Positions 25,301-33,659 of a DNA stretch of 64,000 bases are shown here, piece after piece. The notes below the pieces were generated by a model that did not search any database, was not told the origin of the DNA, and saw only the letters and a list, made by a program, of their open reading frames with translations. The stretch's first letter is position 1. Each line of letters opens with the position of its first letter. Source of the DNA: Marinifilum flexuosum. Its GTDB lineage: Bacteria > Bacteroidota > Bacteroidia > Bacteroidales > Marinifilaceae. The stretch covers positions 922,490-986,489 of the forward strand of contig NZ_RAPQ01000008.1 of the NCBI RefSeq assembly GCF_003610555.1, read 5' to 3'. The translations under genes were made by a program, and so were the position numbers.

Positions 25301-25484
25301 CAACTTGGTACTTTCTTCTATCTTTAATTTTTTGCTTTTTAGGGCTGGCATTAAGAGAGTACGGGCTACAAATCCCTATGTAAATAGAGAAAATGACCAT
25401 TAAAATTGTCTTTGCGGAAGAAGACAATTGCAGTTTCAGCTTTGGGCCTGTAGTGGGTTTTATATGTTTTAAACTAATTAACAA
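22344..25484 (-). CDS. Large exported TPR-PD40-regulatory-domain protein with four C-terminal SPOR-like repeats
   Basis: A 1046-residue exported protein. Order: N-terminal hydrophobic export signal (about 25-47); TPR-like helices (about 55-185); a PD40/WD40-like propeller (about 190-490, blades with SADGRTIFFSSDRPGGYGGMDIY, HPDGKTLYFSS and TPDGKRAYFAS); a carboxypeptidase-regulatory-like domain (about 490-580); a low-complexity Ser/Val/Lys/Pro linker (about 590-750); then four SPOR-like repeats of about 80 residues, three reading YTIQxMAL ... F(T)Y..F ... GYWDAF. The first three modules match the PorE-like protein at 15716, but SPOR-like repeats replace the OmpA domain. The translated start is a TTG. 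An in-frame TTG at 25427 or ATG at 25400 could also start it. Possible envelope or type IX accessory scaffold; function unknown. Confidence 0.87.
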   Translation of the reverse strand: MLISLKHIKPTTGPKLKLQLSSSAKTILMVIFSIYIGICSPYSLNASPKKQKIKDRRKYQVAEKFLANGNYSKAASIYKELLDQASRNADLNFKLGLCYLNIVSEKSKSVDLIEKSIQYTNSKNNVPIDVYYNLAKAYHTNYQFREALKVYKDLQQIISPQNTVFRNEIQREIKICKNGLELIKNPVNISIINLGNKINTEFAEHSPGVTADESTMIFTSRRSGTGSKLDIDGQYFEDIYISNKKNGIWSEPIGIPKLNTIDHDASISISADGQEVYIYKAGYLSRKESEGGDIYVSKLKGNEWSEAKKLGPNINSKSKESHISISADGRTIFFSSDRPGGYGGMDIYTVTKLPNGKWGKAKNLGPAINTEYNDDAPFIHPDGKTLYFSSAGHKTMGGLDIFKSINIKGRWTTPVNIGYPINSTDDDIYYTPTPDGKRAYFASYRTGSLGRTDIFLIKTPDADQAGLFVLKGKIVNTNGKVVGGAKVTVSKNGKTIGIYTPNTATGKFLFIIDAGKKYDIEIVAEGYRTLRTVLNIPLEYANKENHSVITLLPLTLRTKDEADYPQTIDLIDFEESKINQVGALENSKDSIPDNKQFVTPEVKQDSVAKVAPVVEAKEELKQDSIISTQQSEDINTIRKDNPVTKTDSNIAIPSKSIVTPKVLPNVSTPAKVTVPDKVTELANVDEAIQKEIKDKPIIKKEKPIQKESTIDSKQSDIKAIDSGALAFTLDLGNFNSPRPELFKELDGVIETKGPDNKYHYTYGKFKDYKEASKAQKVIAKKGFKSPTIKILTNDKVANEEKRGEIYYTIQIMALKIPIEAEFFDNLDNVKVYVGEDGLTRFTYRKFKSYNKAVKVMNRLIRMGYWDAFIRTVINDKLLYSGVQYTGTNTYTIQVMALRYPKPLSYFKDLGDVSVFVDKTGLYRYTYGSYNSKRDAILDLGTALKNGYWDAFVRKSLRGERLPANNSLETENYYTIQVMALKNARPLNYFDNLGTDDMRLFNGKDGLSRYTFQKFSSQAKAKSRLSSVIKKGYLDAFTREIKWYNKH

Positions 25485-25672
25485 TAACTAAATATAACTT
25501 TTATACGTTAATAACGCCAGAGAATCTGATAAAAAAGATGGAATTGTTAATAAAAACTTTCTTTCTATCAGGTTTATTTTCCTTTTTATAAATGTAATTA
25601 TATAATTCTGCAATAAATAGACAAAATAAATAAAAATGTAACATTATTTAGGCATATCTATTTATAAAACAC
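25485..25672. other. AT-rich upstream region of the SPOR-repeat gene
   Basis: A very A+T-rich spacer between the E2 terminator and the large exported protein gene. It should hold the promoter of the latter on the minus strand. I see no distinct motif, RNA gene or repeat. Confidence 0.4.
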
Positions 25673-25703
25673 AAAAAAAGCCGAAGAATAAGATTCAACG
25701 GCT
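25673..25703 (-). terminator. Terminator after the E2 gene
   Basis: Read on the minus strand, AGCCG / CGGCT with an inner GAA/TTC pairing (25679-25703) is followed by a run of seven T (25673-25679). It lies 22 bp past the E2 stop. Confidence 0.8.
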
Positions 25704-25725
25704 CAATTTGACATTAAAAATTCAA

Positions 25726-27036
25726 CTATATATTTCTATTCATATCAAAATTCTCAAGGTATTCAGCAACTCGCTTTAGGAACATTCCACCAAGGGCTCC
25801 ATCAACAACTCTGTGATCGTAGGATAAAGAAAGAACCATAATGTTTCTGATTCCAATAGTGTCGCCCTGAGGAGTTTCAATAACAGCAGGCTTCTTTTTA
25901 ATTGCACCAACTGCAAGAATTGCTACTTCGGGCTGGTTGATAATAGGAGTACCTGTTGTACTTCCAAATGCACCTAAGTTGGTAATTGTGAAAGTACTTC
26001 CTTGAATTTCATCCGGTTGTAATTTGTTGACTCTGGCACGATCAGCTAAATCATTCACTTGCTTGGTAATTCCCACAAGGTTTTTCTCATCAGCCGATTT
26101 TATTACTGGCACAATTAAATTTCCGCTAGGCAAAGCTGTTGCCATTCCAATGTTTATGAATTTCTTGCGGATAATTTTATCTCCATCCACCGAAACATTA
26201 ACCATAGGGTAATCTTTCAAAGCTTTTGTAACTGCCTCAACAAAAATAGGAGTGAAGGTTAGTTTCTGACCTTCTTTTTGTAGGAATTCATTCTTTATTT
26301 TATTTCTCCATTTCACAAGTCCAGTAACATCAACATCAATGAATGAAGTTACGTGAGGCGAAATCTGTTTCGATTGAACCATGTATTGTGCAATAAGCTT
26401 ACGCATTCTGTCCATCTCAATGATTTCAACATTTTCACCATTGTATGATTGATGTGAAAACGGAGCAGGAGCGGGCGCAGATCTTAGTGGAGCAACTATA
26501 GGTTCCGAAACTACAGCTTGTGATCTTTTGCTTTCGATGAATTGAAGAATATCTTTTTTAGTGATACGCTTGTTTTCACCTGAACCTTCAATTTGATTTA
26601 ATTCTTGTAAACTTACATTTTCTTCCTGTGCAATTTTACGAACCAAAGGAGAGATAAACGAACCATTTTCAGTTTTACTTGCTAGTTTTGCTTCAGTTTC
26701 AACAGTAGCTTTTTCTTTAGGTAATTCAAAAACTATTTCTTCTTCCACCTTTGCTGGTTCAGAGCTTACAAGTTCTTCATCGCCTAATTCATCGCCATCA
26801 GGAACTATAATGGCAATCACATCGCCAACCTGGGCAACATCACCTTCAGCGAATAAGAATTTTGCGATTTTCCCCGATTGAGGTGCTGGAATTTCCGAGT
26901 CAACTTTGTCGGTAGCAATTTCGATAATCGATTCTTCTTCTTCAACCAGGTCTCCTTCTTTTTTTAGAAACTGCGTAATGGTTGCTTCTGTGATTCCTTC
27001 CCCCATTGCTGGAATCAATATTTCAATTTTAGCCAT
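25726..27036 (-). CDS. 2-oxoacid dehydrogenase E2 component (dihydrolipoamide acyltransferase)
   Basis: A 436-residue E2 subunit. An N-terminal lipoyl domain carries the lipoyl-lysine Lys44 in EIATDKVDSE. A Glu/Val/Lys-rich linker is followed by the peripheral subunit-binding domain (SPLVRKIAQEE ... GSGENKRITKKDIL, about 128-167). The catalytic domain shows MRKLIAQYM, FTITNLGAFGSTTGTPIIN and the active-site His408 in SYDHRVVDG. It transfers the acyl group from the E1-bound intermediate to CoA. The E1 alpha/beta fusion at 7880 is its natural partner although 15 kb away and on the opposite strand. No E3 gene is in the window. The acyl substrate (branched-chain or pyruvate) is not determined. 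Confidence 0.93.
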   Translation of the reverse strand: MAKIEILIPAMGEGITEATITQFLKKEGDLVEEEESIIEIATDKVDSEIPAPQSGKIAKFLFAEGDVAQVGDVIAIIVPDGDELGDEELVSSEPAKVEEEIVFELPKEKATVETEAKLASKTENGSFISPLVRKIAQEENVSLQELNQIEGSGENKRITKKDILQFIESKRSQAVVSEPIVAPLRSAPAPAPFSHQSYNGENVEIIEMDRMRKLIAQYMVQSKQISPHVTSFIDVDVTGLVKWRNKIKNEFLQKEGQKLTFTPIFVEAVTKALKDYPMVNVSVDGDKIIRKKFINIGMATALPSGNLIVPVIKSADEKNLVGITKQVNDLADRARVNKLQPDEIQGSTFTITNLGAFGSTTGTPIINQPEVAILAVGAIKKKPAVIETPQGDTIGIRNIMVLSLSYDHRVVDGALGGMFLKRVAEYLENFDMNRNI

Positions 27037-27229
27037 GTGTAATTGTTTTTTTGATACCCATTAAGTTAGGCAATCCCGATGAATATTTACATAGAAATCG
27101 GGCATAGTGTTTAATTGATTGTGTTTATTTAGTCTAAATACTATGCGAATTTAATAAAATTGAAGAAAAAGACAAACGTATCCGAAGATACAATTTATCG
27201 ATAAGGAGATAGATAGAATTTAAAGCTTC

Positions 27230-27260
<31 letters not shown>

Positions 27261-27305
27261 TGGGCCAGATGTTTGTGTGCATTGCATCTTCTTCCGAACT
27301 TTGCG

Positions 27306-27389
27306 CTAACTGCTAACTGCTAACTGCTAACTGCTAACTGCTAACTGCTAACTGCTAACTGCTAACTGCTAACTGCTAACTGCTAACTG
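27306..27389. repeat. Tandem repeat CTAACTG x12
   Basis: Twelve perfect copies of the heptamer CTAACTG (84 bp), ending 1 bp before the recR stop codon. It is likely to vary in copy number by slippage. The same heptamer recurs in the ccsB-ccsA gap near 49690-49714. Confidence 0.97.
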
Positions 27390-27390
27390 C

Positions 27391-28011
27391 TTACAAATTC
27401 TGATCGAAAGGTGTGCGATGTAGAATTGATCTTCCCAAAGTAATTTCATCAGTATATTCCAATTCATCGCCAATGGATACACCTCGTGCAATGGTCGTGA
27501 TTTTTACATCAAACTTATTCAGTTTTTTGTACAGGTAAAAGTTGGTGGTGTCGCCTTCCATGGTTGTACTTAAGGCAAGGATTACTTCTTGCATTTTGCC
27601 TTCATCAGCTTTGGCAATTAAAGGAGCAATTTGCAAATCGCTCGGACCTATTCCATCCATGGGAGATATAATTCCACCCAAAACATGATAAATTCCATTG
27701 TATTGCTGAGTTCGTTCTATCGACATTACATCGCGAATGCTTTCAACTACACAAATGGTTTCATGGTCGCGCTTTGGGTTTGCACAAATATCACACACGT
27801 CGGTATCTGAAATATTATAGCAAGATCTGCAATGCTTTATTTCATCGCGAAGTTGAGTAATTGATGAGCCAAAACGATGCACGTCTTCCTTTGGCTGATT
27901 TAGCAAGTGCAAAACCAGGCGCAATGCAGTTTTTCTTCCTATACCTGGAAGTTTAGAAAATTCGGCAACTGCATTTTCCAATAATTTAGATGGGAAGTTG
28001 GTATAGCTCAT
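27391..28011 (-). CDS. recR: Recombination mediator protein RecR
   Basis: A 206-residue RecFOR-pathway protein that helps load RecA at gaps and breaks. In order: an N-terminal helix-hairpin-helix ([12 protein letters not shown], about 21-33), a C4 zinc finger (Cys61, Cys64, Cys73, Cys76 in HCRSC ... VCDIC), a Toprim domain ([14 protein letters not shown] through [13 protein letters not shown]) and a C-terminal Walker-B-like segment ([20 protein letters not shown]). Length is standard. The stop codon is adjacent to a 12-copy heptamer array. It is divergent from the sodium symporter gene. Confidence 0.96.
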   Translation of the reverse strand: MSYTNFPSKLLENAVAEFSKLPGIGRKTALRLVLHLLNQPKEDVHRFGSSITQLRDEIKHCRSCYNISDTDVCDICANPKRDHETICVVESIRDVMSIERTQQYNGIYHVLGGIISPMDGIGPSDLQIAPLIAKADEGKMQEVILALSTTMEGDTTNFYLYKKLNKFDVKITTIARGVSIGDELEYTDEITLGRSILHRTPFDQNL

Positions 28012-28049
28012 TTTGTCTTCAATTCTAAGTTTAGCTCAAAAGTAATAAA

Positions 28050-28064
28050 AAACCTGTCAGGTTT
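28050..28064. repeat. Short palindrome AAACCTGTCAGGTTT upstream of the symporter gene
   Basis: A 7+1+7 perfect inverted repeat between the divergent recR and symporter genes. Its core CCTGTCAGG is also found in the terminator at 39143. It may be an operator or a dispersed palindrome; the role is not known. Confidence 0.4.
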
Positions 28065-28119
28065 CTGAAAGCTGATTGCTTTGATTATTTTTGATTTTCA
28101 TTTTTAAAAAAAATCAACT

Positions 28120-29562
28120 GTGACACCAATTACCATACTATCTGTTGTTGTTGGGTATTTTGCCCTTCTTTTATTAATATCCTATTTTACTGGTCGCAAG
28201 GCTGATAACAAAGGCTTTTTTGTAGGGAATAAACAATCGCCATGGTATGTAGTGGCCTTTGGTATGGTTGGAGCATCCTTATCGGGCGTTACTTTTATAT
28301 CGGTACCAGGTTGGGTAAAATCCATCGATTTTACCTATATGCAAATGGTATTGGGCTATATGTTGGGATACATTGTGGTGGCCAATATTCTTTTACCACT
28401 GTATTACAAATTGAATCTGACATCCATTTACACCTACTTGGATGGACGATTTGGTAGGACTTCCTATAAAACAGGAGCCTCTTTTTTCTTGTTATCAAGA
28501 ACCATTGGTGCATCGTTCCGCTTGTTTTTAATGGCCAATGTTTTGCAGATAACGGTATTCGATACCTGGGGCGTTCCATTTGCAGTTACCGTAGTTATTA
28601 CTATTCTGTTGATTTGGCTGTACACCTTTAAAGGAGGAATTAAAACCATTGTGTGGACTGATACCTTACAAACCTTATTCATGCTACTTGCAGTTGGAGT
28701 TAGTATTTTTCTGATCATGGATAAACTGAACCTGAATATTTCGGGATTGACTAGCATGATCGGCGAAAGCGAATATTCGCAAGTATTTGTATTTGATGAC
28801 TGGCAGAGCAAACAAAATTTCTTCAAGCAGTTTTTTACCGGAGCTTTTATTACAATTGTGATGACTGGTTTGGATCAAGATATGATGCAGAAGAACCTGA
28901 GTTGTAAAAACCTGGGCGAAGCCAAAAAGAACATGTATTGGTACGGATTTGCCTTTATTCCTGCCAATTTACTGTTCCTTATTTTAGGGGCTTTGTTATT
29001 GATTTTTGCCCAGCACGAAGGGATTCCAATTCCTGAGCGTGGCGATGATTTGTTCCCGCTGTTGGCAACCCAACATCTCGGTCCTGTAGTTAGCCTTTTC
29101 TTTTTGGTGGGATTAATGGCTGCAGCCTACTCAAGTGCCGATTCGGCTTTAACATCACTTACTACATCATTTACCGTTGATATTTTAGATGCTGATGAGG
29201 GCGACGAGGCAAGGACCAGAAAATTACGCCGCCGATCGCACCTGTTATTTTCAGCATTATTGTTGGTTGTAATCATGATATTTAGGGCAATAAACGACGA
29301 TTCAGTAATTGCAGCCATTTTTACAGTGGCTGGTTATACTTACGGTCCGCTTTTGGGACTTTATGCCTTTGGTTTGTTCACCAAACTGCAAGTAAAAGAC
29401 AAACTGGTTCCTGTAATCGCCATTCTTTCTCCTGTCATTTGCTACATACTTAAAGACAATTCGATGGATTGGTTCGGTATTACCATTGGATTTGAATTGT
29501 TGATGATTAATGGTGCATTGACTTTCTTTGGATTGTGGGGGATTAGTTTGAAAAATAAGTAA
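28120..29562 (+). CDS. Sodium:solute symporter (SSS family)
   Basis: A 480-residue membrane transporter with about 13 helices, from a GTG start. Family signs: GKKADN-like NKQSPWYVVAFGMVGASLSGVTFI near residue 37, GYMLGYIVVANILLPLYYKL, LDGRFG, and GLMAAAYSSADSALTSLTTSFTVD around residue 333, where the Ser/Ala-rich stretch is a sodium-site region in this family. It imports a solute driven by Na+, which matches the sodium gradient made by NQR. The solute cannot be assigned; several Bacteroidota members are annotated only as SSS transporters. It is monocistronic as far as can be seen. Confidence 0.93.
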   Translation: MTPITILSVVVGYFALLLLISYFTGRKADNKGFFVGNKQSPWYVVAFGMVGASLSGVTFISVPGWVKSIDFTYMQMVLGYMLGYIVVANILLPLYYKLNLTSIYTYLDGRFGRTSYKTGASFFLLSRTIGASFRLFLMANVLQITVFDTWGVPFAVTVVITILLIWLYTFKGGIKTIVWTDTLQTLFMLLAVGVSIFLIMDKLNLNISGLTSMIGESEYSQVFVFDDWQSKQNFFKQFFTGAFITIVMTGLDQDMMQKNLSCKNLGEAKKNMYWYGFAFIPANLLFLILGALLLIFAQHEGIPIPERGDDLFPLLATQHLGPVVSLFFLVGLMAAAYSSADSALTSLTTSFTVDILDADEGDEARTRKLRRRSHLLFSALLLVVIMIFRAINDDSVIAAIFTVAGYTYGPLLGLYAFGLFTKLQVKDKLVPVIAILSPVICYILKDNSMDWFGITIGFELLMINGALTFFGLWGISLKNK

Positions 29563-29874
29563 CCCCATTCTATCTTTCTCCTAAAGGAGAAAAGAACACC
29601 GCTTTGGAAATTAATTCTTTGGATCTATCAAGTTAAATTTCTCCCTTTCAGGGGAGATCCCGACAGGGAGAGGGGGGGGCACAAAGAGAAAATAATTTTT
29701 ACACAAAAGTGTTTTGATGTTTATTGCGTGGTTTAGTAAAGACATTATTAATACAATTTCTATCATTATTGGATATTGGTATTGCCTGTTTTGTGATCTG
29801 AATTGTTCTGAGCTTTAACTCAGGGAGCTTAATGATATTTTCTTATCTTAGATAGCAACTCAAAAATCACACTC
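29563..29874. other. Spacer with G-rich imperfect inverted repeats (possible dispersed element)
   Basis: The left part (29575-29680) carries TTTCTCCT/AGGAGAAA and TCTCCC...GGGGAGA...GGGAGAGGGG, unusual for this AT-rich genome and resembling short intergenic repeats I recall in Bacteroidota genomes. The first hairpin lacks a T-run, so it is a weak terminator candidate for the symporter. The right part (29700-29874) is AT-rich and should hold the promoter of the ChaN-like gene. No coding potential was seen. Confidence 0.5.
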
Positions 29875-30732
29875 ATGAAAAGACTTATTATTCTGGCTTT
29901 TATCTTAATGGGTTTTAGCAATGGAAATCCTACCTATCGATTATTTAAAGAGAATGGCAAGCCTATTCGATATCAGAAAATGATAAAACAAATTGCTGAT
30001 GCGGATATTGTGTTGTTTGGAGAGTTGCACAACAATCCCATTTCGCATTGGTTGGAATTGCAGGTTACCAAAGATCTGTATCAACTAAAAGGTGAAAAAT
30101 TGGTGTTGGGAGCCGAGATGTTCGAGGCGGATAATCAGGAATTTGTGAGCAAGTATGTAAAAAGAGAGATGGATGAGGAGAGCTTTATGGATACCACGCG
30201 TTTGTGGAAGAATTACAAAACTGATTATAAACCATTGCTTGATTTTGCCAAAAAACACAATTTGCATTTTGTAGCCAGTAATATTCCGCGCCGATATGCA
30301 TCTATGGTTTTTAGAGGTGGTTTTGAAGCTCTGGAGCAATTAAGCGATCAGGAAAAAAGCTGGATTGCGCCACTTCCTGTGAAATATGATGCCGAATTAC
30401 CAGGCTATAAAGCTATGAAAAAAATGAGCATGCACATGAGTGCCGATATGCTGGATAATTTTCCCAAAGCACAAGCCATAAAAGATGCTAGTATGGCACA
30501 TTTTATATTGGAGAACTGGAGCCAAGGACAGCAGTTTATTCATTACAATGGAGCTTATCATTCGAATAACTACGAGGGTATTATCTGGTATTTAAAACAA
30601 GCCAATCCTGATTTAAAAATTGTAAGCATATACACTGCAACAGCCAAAAATATCCGTAAAATGAATCCAATACTGAAAGGGAAGAATACTTATTGTATAG
30701 TTGTTCCTGAGGATATGACCAAAACTTATTAA
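29875..30732 (+). CDS. ChaN-family (haem-binding uptake protein, DUF399) protein
   Basis: A 285-residue exported protein with an N-terminal signal sequence (MKRLIILAFILMGFSNG). The family hallmark IVLFGELHNNPISHWLELQ is at about residue 44. Further family-like features are LVLGAEMFEAD, FVASNIPRRYASMVFRGGFEAL and FIHYNGAYHSNNYEGIIWYL with conserved His/Asn. ChaN of Campylobacter binds haem as a stacked dimer and belongs to an iron-regulated locus. No haem transport genes are next to this copy, so haem binding is only a family-based inference. No lipobox cysteine is present. Confidence 0.87.
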   Translation: MKRLIILAFILMGFSNGNPTYRLFKENGKPIRYQKMIKQIADADIVLFGELHNNPISHWLELQVTKDLYQLKGEKLVLGAEMFEADNQEFVSKYVKREMDEESFMDTTRLWKNYKTDYKPLLDFAKKHNLHFVASNIPRRYASMVFRGGFEALEQLSDQEKSWIAPLPVKYDAELPGYKAMKKMSMHMSADMLDNFPKAQAIKDASMAHFILENWSQGQQFIHYNGAYHSNNYEGIIWYLKQANPDLKIVSIYTATAKNIRKMNPILKGKNTYCIVVPEDMTKTY

Positions 30733-31042
30733 ATGGTTTAGAATATTAGTTGTTAGTAAGTTTCGAATAATCAAATGGGTATGCGAATTGGTATATCTCT
30801 TTTCTTAAATGTGTTCTGAGCTATAAAACCAGTTATTTTACATTTTATTTGTAGATATATATCTGTAAATATGAATATTATGCCTAAAATGTATTCCAAA
30901 AACTAATTTTTATTATTATATTAAAAATACGATAAAGATTAGCTACCGATCTATACCCTTCTAATTTTAGAGATTCAACACTTTTGTGTTGATAATCTTT
31001 GTGGAAACAAAATTAATAGTAACTGGCACTATACTTAAGGAC
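30733..31042. other. AT-rich spacer before the histidine kinase gene
   Basis: About 310 bp without a gene, given the ATG start at 31043. It contains a 12-bp palindrome AGATATATATCT at 30853-30864 and otherwise plain AT-rich sequence that presumably holds the kinase promoter. An in-frame GTG at 30986 could extend the kinase by 19 residues. Confidence 0.4.
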
Positions 31043-33472
31043 ATGTTTGCAAAAGCTGATAAAAAGCAATTAAGAATTCAAGACCCTAAATTAATAGATG
31101 CATATAAAAGATTAGAGGAGAGTGAAGAAAGATTTCAACTTGCGATGAAGGCCTCTAATGATGGGTTGTTTGACTGGAATCTTAAAACCAATTCGATTTA
31201 TTACTCTCCGGGCTGGAAAAAAATGTTGGGATATGAAGACTTTGAGCTTCCAAATGATTTTTCCGTTTGGGAAAAATTGACAGTTCCTGAAGATGTTGAG
31301 AAATGTTGGCATTTACAAAAGAAGTTGATTGCAAAGGAAATTGATCGCTTTGTTATCGAATTTAAAATGAAGCACAAGGATGGACATTGGGTAGATATAC
31401 TTTCGCGAGCCGAAGCCGTTTTTAATAATCGGAGAGAGGCGATTAGAATTGTGGGTACGCATGTTGATGTAACAGAGCGAAACAAAGCCAAAGCAAAATT
31501 AAAAGACAGCAAGAATTATTTGTCTGCAGTGTTTAATCATACTCAGGATATTCAAGTTTTATCGGAATATGTAAGTCATGGGAAGTTTAAAGTTGTAGCG
31601 GTAAACAAATCTTTCCTAAAAAAATTGAATCAATTTGGAATTCTTTTATCAGAGCAAGAGATTGTAAGTAAGGATTTAAAAGATCTGGTTCTTGATATTC
31701 TTGGTCTTGATGAAAAGATTTGTAACTACACATTGAACAACTATCAGAAAGTAATCGATACTGACAAGAAAATATCATATACCGAAAAGATTGTTCTTAA
31801 TAACGCGCCATACTATTCGGAGACAACATACATTCCCATTCACAGTTCGGAAGATGAAACGAAATTTGTTCTGTACAATTCCAGTGATATCACAAAAGAG
31901 AAAGTATCATTAAAAAAATTGAGATGTAGTGAGGAACGTTTTGCCTTGGCCGTAAAAGGATCTAATGATGCCATTTGGGATTGGAATGATTTGGATAGCG
32001 ATTTGTATTGGTGGTCGGATAGAATGTATGAAATACTGGGATACAAACCTGGTGAAGTTGAGGCTAGAATTTCGAACTGGATAAAGTGGATGCATCCCGA
32101 AGATTCGGGAAACGTGTTGGAAGTACTTACCAATCACTTTGAAAAGAATGATACTTACGAGGTGGAATTTCGGATGAAGAAAAAGAACGGGGAGTATGTT
32201 TGGTTGTTTGCCCGTGGGGAGTCGGTGCGAGATGAAAATGGAAAACCAGTACGCATGGCAGGATCAGTATCTGATATCACCAACAGGAAAAGAACAGAAG
32301 CTGAATTAATAAAAGCCAAAAATAAGGCGGAAGAGAGTGATCGATTAAAATCGGCTTTTTTGGCTAATATGAGTCATGAAATACGAACACCGATGAACGG
32401 TATTTTAGGTTTTGCAGAATTGCTTAAAACTCCTAAAATAAAAAGTGTAAAGAAAGAGAAATACATTGACATCATCGGAAAAAGTGGCACGCGAATGCTA
32501 AATATCATTAATGATATTATCGATATTTCTAAAATAGAATCGGGGTCGATGGAATTGGAATTGAGTGATTCGAATGTAAATGAACAAGTGGAATATATCT
32601 ACACTTTCTTTAAACGCGAAGTGGAAGAGAAGGGATTGATGCTGCAGTTTCATAATGAATTGCCTTGGGACGAAGCCTTGGTTACAACCGATCGCGAAAA
32701 GTTATTTGCCATTTTAACAAACCTGGTTAAGAATGCAATTAAATGTACCAAAATGGGCATTATTGAATTTGGGTATTTGAAGAAAGACAAGGAGCTGGAG
32801 TTTTTTGTAAGAGACACTGGACATGGGGTTCCAAAGCATCGAATGGGGGCAATTTTCGATCGTTTTGTTCAAGCCGAAAATATTGAGGAAATCGATAGGC
32901 AAGGAGTTGGGTTGGGGTTATCAATTACCAAATCGTATATAGATATGCTTGGAGGTAAGATCTGGCTTGATAGCGAAGAGGGATTTGGTTCTACCTTTTA
33001 TTTTACCATTCCATATCAAATATTATCGGAAGAAGAAAAGTTGAAAAAAGTAGGAAAGGATGGTGAAAATTATAACGAACTGTTGGAATTGGAATTGAGT
33101 ATTATAATCGCCGAAGACGATGCCGTTTCGAGTGCCTTACTCACAAATTTTATGGAAAAATATAGTAGTGAAATTCTAAGAGTAACCTCAGGTACAAAAG
33201 TGGTTGAAGCATGCAGAAAATCATCAGATTTTGATTTGATATTAATGGATATGAGAATGCCCGAACTTAACGGCTATGAGGCTACCAGAAACATCAGAAA
33301 GTTTAATAAAGATGTGGTAATTATTGCTCAAACTGCCTATGGCTTATCAGGCGATAGGGAAAAAGCTATAGATTCGGGATGCAACGATTACCTTGCCAAA
33401 CCCATTAGTAAAAATGCATTGGTTTCATTATTGCACAAGTATTTTGGTAATGGGCGCCCTAAGAAAAGCTGA
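31043..33472 (+). CDS. Cytoplasmic PAS-domain hybrid histidine kinase with receiver domain
   Basis: An 809-residue sensor kinase from ATG 31043. Order: a PAS/PAC unit (about 25-155: ASNDGLFDWN ... VGTHVDVTERNKAK), a diverged PAS-like middle domain (about 160-290), another PAS/PAC (about 300-420: GSNDAIWDWN ... MAGSVSDITNRKR), HisKA with phosphoacceptor His445 in SHEIRTPMNG, an HATPase domain (NLVKNAIK, RDTGHGVP, GVGLGLSI), and a C-terminal receiver with phospho-acceptor Asp736 (LILMDMRMPE) and Lys of YLAKPI. There are no membrane helices, so it senses a cytoplasmic signal. No separate output regulator lies beside it, so phosphotransfer must go elsewhere or the receiver is autoregulatory. GTG 30986 is an alternative start. 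Confidence 0.92.
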   Translation: MFAKADKKQLRIQDPKLIDAYKRLEESEERFQLAMKASNDGLFDWNLKTNSIYYSPGWKKMLGYEDFELPNDFSVWEKLTVPEDVEKCWHLQKKLIAKEIDRFVIEFKMKHKDGHWVDILSRAEAVFNNRREAIRIVGTHVDVTERNKAKAKLKDSKNYLSAVFNHTQDIQVLSEYVSHGKFKVVAVNKSFLKKLNQFGILLSEQEIVSKDLKDLVLDILGLDEKICNYTLNNYQKVIDTDKKISYTEKIVLNNAPYYSETTYIPIHSSEDETKFVLYNSSDITKEKVSLKKLRCSEERFALAVKGSNDAIWDWNDLDSDLYWWSDRMYEILGYKPGEVEARISNWIKWMHPEDSGNVLEVLTNHFEKNDTYEVEFRMKKKNGEYVWLFARGESVRDENGKPVRMAGSVSDITNRKRTEAELIKAKNKAEESDRLKSAFLANMSHEIRTPMNGILGFAELLKTPKIKSVKKEKYIDIIGKSGTRMLNIINDIIDISKIESGSMELELSDSNVNEQVEYIYTFFKREVEEKGLMLQFHNELPWDEALVTTDREKLFAILTNLVKNAIKCTKMGIIEFGYLKKDKELEFFVRDTGHGVPKHRMGAIFDRFVQAENIEEIDRQGVGLGLSITKSYIDMLGGKIWLDSEEGFGSTFYFTIPYQILSEEEKLKKVGKDGENYNELLELELSIIIAEDDAVSSALLTNFMEKYSSEILRVTSGTKVVEACRKSSDFDLILMDMRMPELNGYEATRNIRKFNKDVVIIAQTAYGLSGDREKAIDSGCNDYLAKPISKNALVSLLHKYFGNGRPKKS

Positions 33473-33502
33473 TTGACCTTGCTTTAGATGTAAGTTTAAG
33501 CA

Positions 33503-33534
33503 CAAAAAAAGAGAGCAAACCCGAAGGTTTGCTC
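33503..33534 (-). terminator. Orphan minus-strand terminator hairpin
   Basis: GAGCAAACC / GGTTTGCTC with a CGAA loop (33513-33534). A-run 33504-33510 gives the T-tail on the minus strand. It closely resembles the hairpin at 34224-34253, but no minus-strand gene lies between 33535 and 34223. Confidence 0.8.
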
Positions 33535-33659
33535 ATGTGTGTTAATTGTTATTTAACCACTACTATTGGGGTATTGTAGCTTCTTTAAAATCTTATTTAG
33601 GACTTGCCTACATAAGATGCTGTATTTTATTACTTTTCTTTAAATTTAATTATGCCCCA

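Noticed and set aside
27306-27389. CRISPR-like array
   Set aside because: It is a pure heptamer tandem repeat without spacers and has no cas genes nearby.
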